Below are positions 44,820-48,963 of a DNA stretch of 48,963 bases, in pieces. The notes beneath the pieces are model-generated. The model saw only the letters and a list, made by a program, of their open reading frames with translations, was not told the origin of the DNA and made no database searches. How positions within the stretch are numbered: the stretch's first letter is position 1; every line of letters starts with the position of its first letter. The stretch spans positions 1 through 48,963 of the forward strand of contig CAMZDE010000002.1 of the NCBI GenBank assembly GCA_947305255.1, given 5' to 3'. A program made the position numbers and the translations under genes. Source of the DNA: an uncultured Alphaproteobacteria bacterium. GTDB taxonomy: Bacteria; Pseudomonadota; Alphaproteobacteria; Rs-D84.

Positions 44820-44957
44820 GGATATATTGTGTGTATATAGGGGGTGGGGGTGGCCAGTGAATAGTGGAGTGATTGGTTAATAAAGCATACGGTGTAAAGG
44901 GTTGTATAAAGGGGTGATGTATAGGGTGGTTATATTGCTGTGCTGTGTCCACAGGTT
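44820..44957. other. Strand-biased G/T-rich segment, possible replication origin
   Basis: The plus strand is strongly G+T/A with almost no C (GGGGGTGGGGGTGG, then AAAGGGTTGTATAAAGGGG, GATGTATAGGGTGG). It lies next to the RepA-type ATPase gene. Such skewed DNA is common at origins of small elements, but no clear iteron set is visible. Confidence 0.35.
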
Positions 44958-44960
44958 AAT

Positions 44961-45004
44961 GTCCGTCCATCCGTCTTTTTATAAATAAAAAGGACGGACG
45001 GACA
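44961..45004 (-). terminator. Terminator after the RepA-type gene
   Basis: CCGTCCTTTTTAT and ATAAAAAGACGG form a stem within repeated GTCC/GGAC units on both sides; it can fold in several registers. Confidence 0.6.
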
Positions 45005-45013
45005 GACGTGGGT

Positions 45014-46051
45014 TTAATCGGGGAACATTGACTCGTTCAAATCTTCCAAGTCAATTACCTTTGGTTCTGGCTCGGCAGGGACAGATTCTTGCGCTGGTTC
45101 AGTTTTTAATTGCTTGGCAAGTTCACCAACCGTTGATTTGCTGATGCCAGTTTCTGATTCTATATCCCTGTATGATTTGCCTTGGGACAGCAAATTGCCA
45201 ACCATTTCAAGTTTTTTTGCTTTTTCTGCTTCTCTTTTGGTTTGGTCGGCTGTGTCAGTTACTTTGAATTCCGACCAAGACACAAACCCTTTATCGCCAA
45301 CGGTTTCCAATTGAAAGCCGATAGGTTTAAGAATAGAACCTGCAACATTACGTGATTTTTGATACTTCATAACGAACTTTGCACCATCGGTTACATTGTA
45401 TGATACTGGTTTTTCCAATGATACCACGGCATCCATAATGTCTTGTTTTTTACTGGTTCCACGATTGCCGTGTTCGGGGTCTTTGCCCGAATGGTCAATC
45501 AGCAAAACAGATTTGCCACGACGTTTCAAGTCAATTAACCATCTTTGCATTGGTGTCCAACTTTCTGCTTCGTTTTCCCTGCCAAACGAACACAATGCAG
45601 AAAGGTTATCTATGATTATAAGTTCACAATCACCCAGCAGTGCGGTTATTTGTTCTTGGCCTTTTTCATAACCTATATTTGGCAACGGTTTTTCTGACAG
45701 GTCATTGGATAGAATTTTGAACCTATCAAACGTGTCGGGGTTGCACAAGTCCATTCCAAATCCCAAATTGGTTATTCTGTCTTGGAAATCTTTGCCTGTC
45801 ATTTCCCCGTCAATGTATAATACAGAACGGTTTTTTTTGACGGTGAAATTAAACACATTTTTTCCACTTGCGATGGCCATTCCTAATGTCATTGCAAAAT
45901 ATGTTTTTCCAATACCACGTTGGGCATACAATATGGTCAAGGATTTTTCCTGAATGAACGGATATGCAATCCATTCACGTTCTGGAATTTTCATTTCCAG
46001 CAGGTTACGCAGTGAAACCACTGAATATTGTGGGGTGTTATTGTCTGCCAT
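45014..46051 (-). CDS. RepA-type AAA ATPase (replicative helicase-like)
   Basis: This 345-residue protein has a RecA-like fold: Walker A AQRGIGKTYFAM, Walker B CELIIIDNLSALC, and LIDHSGKDPEHGNRGTSKKQD as the sensor region. This matches the AAA_25/RSF1010 RepA family, hexameric helicases of plasmids and satellites. The C-terminal part adds an HTH-like segment (GKSYRDIESETGISKSTVGELAKQL) and an acidic tail. Its start overlaps the small upstream gene by 14 nt. A primase is not evident; the element may use the host's. Confidence 0.85.
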   Translation of the reverse strand: MADNNTPQYSVVSLRNLLEMKIPEREWIAYPFIQEKSLTILYAQRGIGKTYFAMTLGMAIASGKNVFNFTVKKNRSVLYIDGEMTGKDFQDRITNLGFGMDLCNPDTFDRFKILSNDLSEKPLPNIGYEKGQEQITALLGDCELIIIDNLSALCSFGRENEAESWTPMQRWLIDLKRRGKSVLLIDHSGKDPEHGNRGTSKKQDIMDAVVSLEKPVSYNVTDGAKFVMKYQKSRNVAGSILKPIGFQLETVGDKGFVSWSEFKVTDTADQTKREAEKAKKLEMVGNLLSQGKSYRDIESETGISKSTVGELAKQLKTEPAQESVPAEPEPKVIDLEDLNESMFPD

Positions 46052-46211
46052 TTTGCACCCCCTTTGTTACATACCACGTGTTGGATTGCGGGAAATACAA
46101 CTGAACAAGGCCAGAATTAACTTGTAAAATTGGCTGTTCCAGATTATAATCATACGTGAAGCAAGTGGTGCCATTCGTTAATGCGATGGCACCCCATTTA
46201 TTGTTTATCAT
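46038..46211 (-). CDS. Small overlapping gene, 57 aa
   Basis: Unrecognised. It opens MINNKWGAIALTNGTTCFTY and ends LYFPQSNTWYVTKGVQNGRQ, reading as a compact beta-rich protein. GGGGGTGAACA precedes the ATG at 46211. It overlaps the AlpA-like gene by 14 nt upstream and the RepA-type gene by 14 nt downstream, so it is embedded in a tightly coupled string, which supports its being translated. Confidence 0.6.
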   Translation of the reverse strand: MINNKWGAIALTNGTTCFTYDYNLEQPILQVNSGLVQLYFPQSNTWYVTKGVQNGRQ

Positions 46212-46425
46212 TGTTCACCCCCTTTGGTTGAGGATTTGATTCCAACCAATCGAAAAACTTGGGAACGTTGATTAACAGTTTGCGACCAAGGGTGCAGACA
46301 GCACCACTGGATACCAAACCATTCGTGTTTCTGAAAAACAGAAGATTACGCAATCCGCCCATTTTGAAAGCGGGATTATTTGCAACGAATTGTTGCGGTG
46401 TTTGAAGCATATTATTGTCAAACAT
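46198..46425 (-). CDS. AlpA/excisionase-like HTH protein, 75 aa
   Basis: TPQQFVANNPAFKMGGLRNLLFFRNTNGLVSSGAVCTLGRKLLINVPKFFDWLESN matches, in pattern, the short winged-helix proteins common in proteobacterial integrative islands between the integrase and replication genes. They activate excision or early transcription. AAGGAG lies 8 nt before the ATG. The gene overlaps the small gene that follows. Confidence 0.72.
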   Translation of the reverse strand: MFDNNMLQTPQQFVANNPAFKMGGLRNLLFFRNTNGLVSSGAVCTLGRKLLINVPKFFDWLESNPQPKGVNNDKQ

Positions 46426-46453
46426 ACTTTTACTCCTTATGTTAATTGTTTTT

Positions 46454-46494
46454 ACAGATTTTCATAATCTGTTATTGAACATATAAGGAATAAC
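46454..46494. promoter_or_regulatory. Dyads upstream of the AlpA-like gene
   Basis: ACAGATT-TTCAT-AATCTGT (46454-46472) and GTTATT..AATAAC (46471-46494) are adjacent inverted repeats in the control region; they are candidate operators. Confidence 0.4.
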
Positions 46495-46578
46495 AAGTTT
46501 GGTTACGATTCCAGACCGATTGTCTGATTTTGCTTTTGTAATCAGCAGAAATCAAGGATTGTTATAAAAAATGTGTTT

Positions 46579-47472
46579 TTACGAATTTTTCCAAAAATCA
46601 CGAATTCGTTTCAGATTATGTTTGTTATTGAAATATGTTATAAACGCATTTATTTGTCTGCGGGACAAACCAAAATCTTTATTCAGGTCAGATTTTATGT
46701 CAGCAGTTCTTGTGTATTGTTTGCCAGATATTTCAAGATGTTCTGCAACAAAATCAAATCCAATATTATCCCTGTTTGCCAATCCACACAAATGCTTGTT
46801 ATGGAATTGAAGCACAGATTTAAATGCGGAAGTGATTGCGAAGTTGTCGCATTTACAAGTGGTTTTTCTAATGCCAAGAATATACGGAACAAGAAAGAAT
46901 ATAACCGCTGTGAAAATTTCATCTGGATATGCACCAAATGCGCTGAAAAAACTTGGTCGCATAAACAGGGCTGTTTCAAATGGAATATAATGCGATGGTT
47001 TGTATGGGTCTTCGGTCTTTCTGGAACTCACGACACGTTGTGCATAAGTGTTAGGGCCAAATTTTATCTTTCTTCTCTCATAGTTTGCATTTTGATGGGC
47101 TCGGGCATTTGCCAAATGTTCGGCAGGGGCCTTTTGTTTGTAAAATTCAATAAAAGCACGTTCCAAATACCAAGGAAATAGATTAACGCATATATTTTGG
47201 TGCTCTTCACTGGGAATATATTTTTCAATTATTTCAAGACCTATTTTTATCAGTTTGTTCAATCTGATTAACTGTGTTTTGGTTATATTGGAATAATCAA
47301 AGTTTGGGAATAAATACCCACCAAGTTTGTTCAATATTTCGGCATAACTGCATTTTTTCCTGGGATACAAATAAGAAAATGTCGGCATCAAATGGGTTTT
47401 GACATTATATCCAACCTGATTTTGAAAATCACTTTTTCTTAATGGTAAAAACTTGAATGGAATGGTGTTCAT
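46579..47472 (-). CDS. Orphan protein coupled to the integrase, 297 aa
   Basis: Unrecognised. It is a soluble, basic protein with a middle NYERRKIKFGPNTYAQRVVSSRKTEDPYKPSHYIPFETALFMRPSFF, two Cys in RKTTCKCDNFAI, and a C-terminal HTH-like stretch (DFGLSRRQINAFITYFNNKHNLKRI). Its ATG overlaps the integrase stop by 4 nt. It could be a DNA-binding or replication accessory factor; nothing decides. Confidence 0.75.
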   Translation of the reverse strand: MNTIPFKFLPLRKSDFQNQVGYNVKTHLMPTFSYLYPRKKCSYAEILNKLGGYLFPNFDYSNITKTQLIRLNKLIKIGLEIIEKYIPSEEHQNICVNLFPWYLERAFIEFYKQKAPAEHLANARAHQNANYERRKIKFGPNTYAQRVVSSRKTEDPYKPSHYIPFETALFMRPSFFSAFGAYPDEIFTAVIFFLVPYILGIRKTTCKCDNFAITSAFKSVLQFHNKHLCGLANRDNIGFDFVAEHLEISGKQYTRTADIKSDLNKDFGLSRRQINAFITYFNNKHNLKRIRDFWKNS

Positions 47473-48545
47473 TGTTCTGTTTCCCCAAATATTTTGTTGG
47501 CCATTGTTTCCACAATGGTTTGTGAATGTTCATCGGATAGGTGTGCATACCTTTTTGTCATTTGCAAGGTCTTGTGGCCCAAAATAGCGGCAATTTCAGC
47601 CATTGAATAACCGTTCATAGCCAGATACGATGCACAGGTGTGTCGCAAATCGTGAAAATGGAAATTTTCAAGACCAGCATCTGCCATTGCTTTATACCAA
47701 CTGCGCTGGATATCAAATGGCTTGGTGCCATCGTGGCTTGGAAACACATAAACGTCATTTGGTCTGCGGCTGGCATATAATTTATGCAATTCTGCCAGTG
47801 CAGGCCCAGCCAATGGCATATAACGTCTTTCACCATTCTTGGTGTCTTGCAATATTGCACGTCCAGCATTCAAATCAACATCCTGCCATTTTAACGACAT
47901 TATTTCCATTCGTCTGGCCCCTGTGGTTATGCCAATTAACACAGCAGGGTGCAGATAAGGGTTGTTTGCTTTCTTGGTTTCAGCAAGCAAATTTTCACGT
48001 TCTGCATCAGTTAAATAACGCACGCGGCCACGTGGTTCAGATAATTTGGATATCTTGATTACAGGGTTGTTTTCTAACCATTCCAATTCACGCACTGCAT
48101 ATGACAGCATAACAGATAATGCAGCCATATAGCGGTTAATTGTTGCATTGCTTTTTTTCTTTTGCAATCTGGCATCTTTTGATTCTGCGATTTGATTGCG
48201 TGCTTGAATCAGCAAGGATGGTGTCAAACTGGATAAAGCATATTGTCCCAGCACGGATTTCCACATTCTGATATGTCTGATGGTGTCAACAGATGCTTTT
48301 TTAGGGTTGGCCTGCAAATGTTTTTCATACAGGTCAGCCAATTCAGCCACAGTGTGCTTTTGCGATTCTATAACTGAAAAATTCGCACCCTGCAACATTC
48401 TGGCTTCGGTCATCTTGGCCCAAGTTTCAGCAGCGGTCTTGGTTGGGAATGTTTTTGATACTTTGGGATAACCAAATACGCAAACCCTTGCACGATAACT
48501 GACTTTATTTGTTTTCTTTGATGGTCGTTTTTCTATTGTCGCCAT
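47469..48545 (-). CDS. int: Tyrosine integrase
   Basis: This 358-residue site-specific recombinase has the arm/core N-terminal region (AELADLYEKHLQANPKKASVDTIRHI) and catalytic residues in GARRMEIMSLKWQDVD (first Arg), FHDLRHTCASYLA (HxxR) and LGHKTLQMTKRYAHLS (nucleophile Tyr). The ATG at 48545 has AAGGAAAG upstream. It is read away from the tRNA-Asn it has used as its target, with the tRNA 336 bp upstream. It would catalyse insertion and, with a directionality factor (perhaps the AlpA-like protein), excision. Confidence 0.93.
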   Translation of the reverse strand: MATIEKRPSKKTNKVSYRARVCVFGYPKVSKTFPTKTAAETWAKMTEARMLQGANFSVIESQKHTVAELADLYEKHLQANPKKASVDTIRHIRMWKSVLGQYALSSLTPSLLIQARNQIAESKDARLQKKKSNATINRYMAALSVMLSYAVRELEWLENNPVIKISKLSEPRGRVRYLTDAERENLLAETKKANNPYLHPAVLIGITTGARRMEIMSLKWQDVDLNAGRAILQDTKNGERRYMPLAGPALAELHKLYASRRPNDVYVFPSHDGTKPFDIQRSWYKAMADAGLENFHFHDLRHTCASYLAMNGYSMAEIAAILGHKTLQMTKRYAHLSDEHSQTIVETMANKIFGETEQ

Positions 48546-48626
48546 TTTTTCTTTCCTTTGTGTTTGTCTGACTAACAGGGTCAAACAATGTCTTTCAATT
48601 CTGCTTCGCTTCGTCTTGTTTTTCTG

Positions 48627-48654
48627 ACAATAAGAATCACAATCCGTCTGTCAA
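48627..48654 (-). promoter_or_regulatory. Promoter for int
   Basis: Minus strand TTGACA (48649-48654), a 16-nt spacer and TATTGT (48627-48632). The remaining gap 48546-48843 shows nothing else I can support. Confidence 0.65.
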
Positions 48655-48843
48655 TATAGTGCAACAACGCAGAATTTCAAGGGTTATTGTGTGTCCCATT
48701 TAATTCTTGGGACACTGGTGGGATTTGGAAAACAAAACTTGCCGCAAATCCGATGGTTTTGTGCGCTGGTTGAATGTGAATTATGTTGTGAATTTTTATA
48801 TTCGTTTATCTGGTGTGTCCCAAATGTGTCCCAAACACATAAA

Positions 48844-48874
48844 TAAAAAAAGCGGGAATCTGCTGAATCCCGCT
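48844..48874 (-). terminator. Element-supplied terminator of tRNA-Asn
   Basis: AGCGGGA/TCCCGCT stem followed by T-rich sequence on the minus strand. It replaces the chromosomal terminator now stranded at 41782-41804. Confidence 0.85.
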
Positions 48875-48878
48875 AAAT

Positions 48879-48926
48879 TCGTGGCTCGGGCAACTGGACT
48901 CGAACCAGTGACATACGGATTAACAG
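48879..48926. repeat. Attachment-site repeat, right copy (att, within tRNA-Asn)
   Basis: 48 bp identical to 41807-41854. The integrated element restores the 3' part of the tRNA, so the gene stays intact. Confidence 0.92.
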
Positions 48927-48957
48927 TCCGTTGTTCTACCGACTGAACTATGCCCGA
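48882..48957 (-). tRNA. tRNA-Asn (anticodon GTT)
   Basis: Acceptor TCGGGCA/TGCCCGA, anticodon stem ACGGA/TCCGT around loop CTGTTAA (anticodon GTT), T-arm CACTGG-TTCGAGT-CCAGT region, G73 and encoded CCA. 76 nt on the minus strand. Target of repeated integration. Confidence 0.96.
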
Positions 48958-48963
48958 ATAACG

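Larger units (their letters stand above)
41807..48926. mobile_element. Integrative element in tRNA-Asn, about 7.1 kb
   Basis: It is bounded by the 48-bp direct repeats. It carries a tyrosine integrase next to the intact tRNA, an orphan gene coupled to it, an AlpA-like HTH gene, a small gene, a RepA-type ATPase, and a two-gene exported cargo (lipoprotein and PEGA/beta-barrel protein) behind a leader RNA. All genes are on the minus strand. It has no capsid, terminase or conjugation gene, so it resembles a small satellite-like or mobilisable island. Confidence 0.85.

Overview
The window reads as a stretch of chromosome from a moderately AT-rich alphaproteobacterium, probably a host- or gut-associated lineage with a small genome. 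This is inferred from the housekeeping genes (an RNase E with an acidic insertion, an HTH protein of the alphaproteobacterial S24-repressor type, the frr-uppS-cdsA-rseP block) and not from a database match. The tRNA-His keeps G-1 and C73, so the lineage lies outside the alphaproteobacterial clade that lost templated G-1. Promoters are very regular: a TTG-type -35 box, usually a 17-nt spacer, and a TA...T -10 box.

Core region, 1-26.5 kb. The minus-strand block frr-uppS-cdsA-rseP (rseP cut by the window edge) is followed by tRNA-Ala and tRNA-His. Then come a SIMPL-domain protein, ligA with a PBP1A-type penicillin-binding protein, a GNAT acetyltransferase, a UPF0104-type membrane protein, rne, rfbB, four orphan small proteins, an M48 peptidase coupled to recG, ackA, and an 806-aa orphan divergent from a small membrane protein. 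Three paralogous exported proteins (4048, 14792 and 25528) have conserved ends and variable middles. Each lies behind the same structured leader RNA of about 170 nt. A fourth leader precedes an orphan gene at 15991, and a fifth, divergent copy lies in an integrated element near 44.6 kb. Helices in these leaders covary between copies, and a 9-bp long-range pairing competes with two local hairpins, as in a riboswitch or attenuator.

Accessory region I, 26.5-34.7 kb. After tRNA-Lys there are decayed copies of tRNA T-arm sequence split by a repeat, as there are after tRNA-His. A standalone HTH protein, an ASCH-domain protein and cysS follow. Then comes what I consider the most interesting locus: a 37-residue peptide ending NFCTCTSDD, divergent from an operon of two radical-SAM/SPASM enzymes, a nucleotidyltransferase and a methyltransferase, with a convergent M42 aminopeptidase. 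It looks like a biosynthetic cluster for a ribosomally made, post-translationally modified peptide (RiPP).

Accessory region II, 34.8-48.96 kb. This is a series of elements inserted at tRNA-Asn. Fragments of that tRNA lie near 34.83, 34.88, 35.02, 41.51, 41.61 and 41.84 kb, and the intact gene is at 48.9 kb. The first segment (35.0-41.8 kb) carries 12-bp iterons, small membrane and orphan proteins, an ASCH protein, a type II restriction-modification pair, and a cassette of S24 repressor, metallo-beta-lactamase and membrane protein between two copies of a noncoding repeat. The second segment (41.8-48.9 kb) is a compact integrative element bounded by 48-bp direct repeats. It holds a tyrosine integrase, an orphan protein, an AlpA-like HTH protein, a small overlapping gene and a RepA-type ATPase, with a lipoprotein and PEGA/beta-barrel protein as cargo behind the divergent leader RNA.
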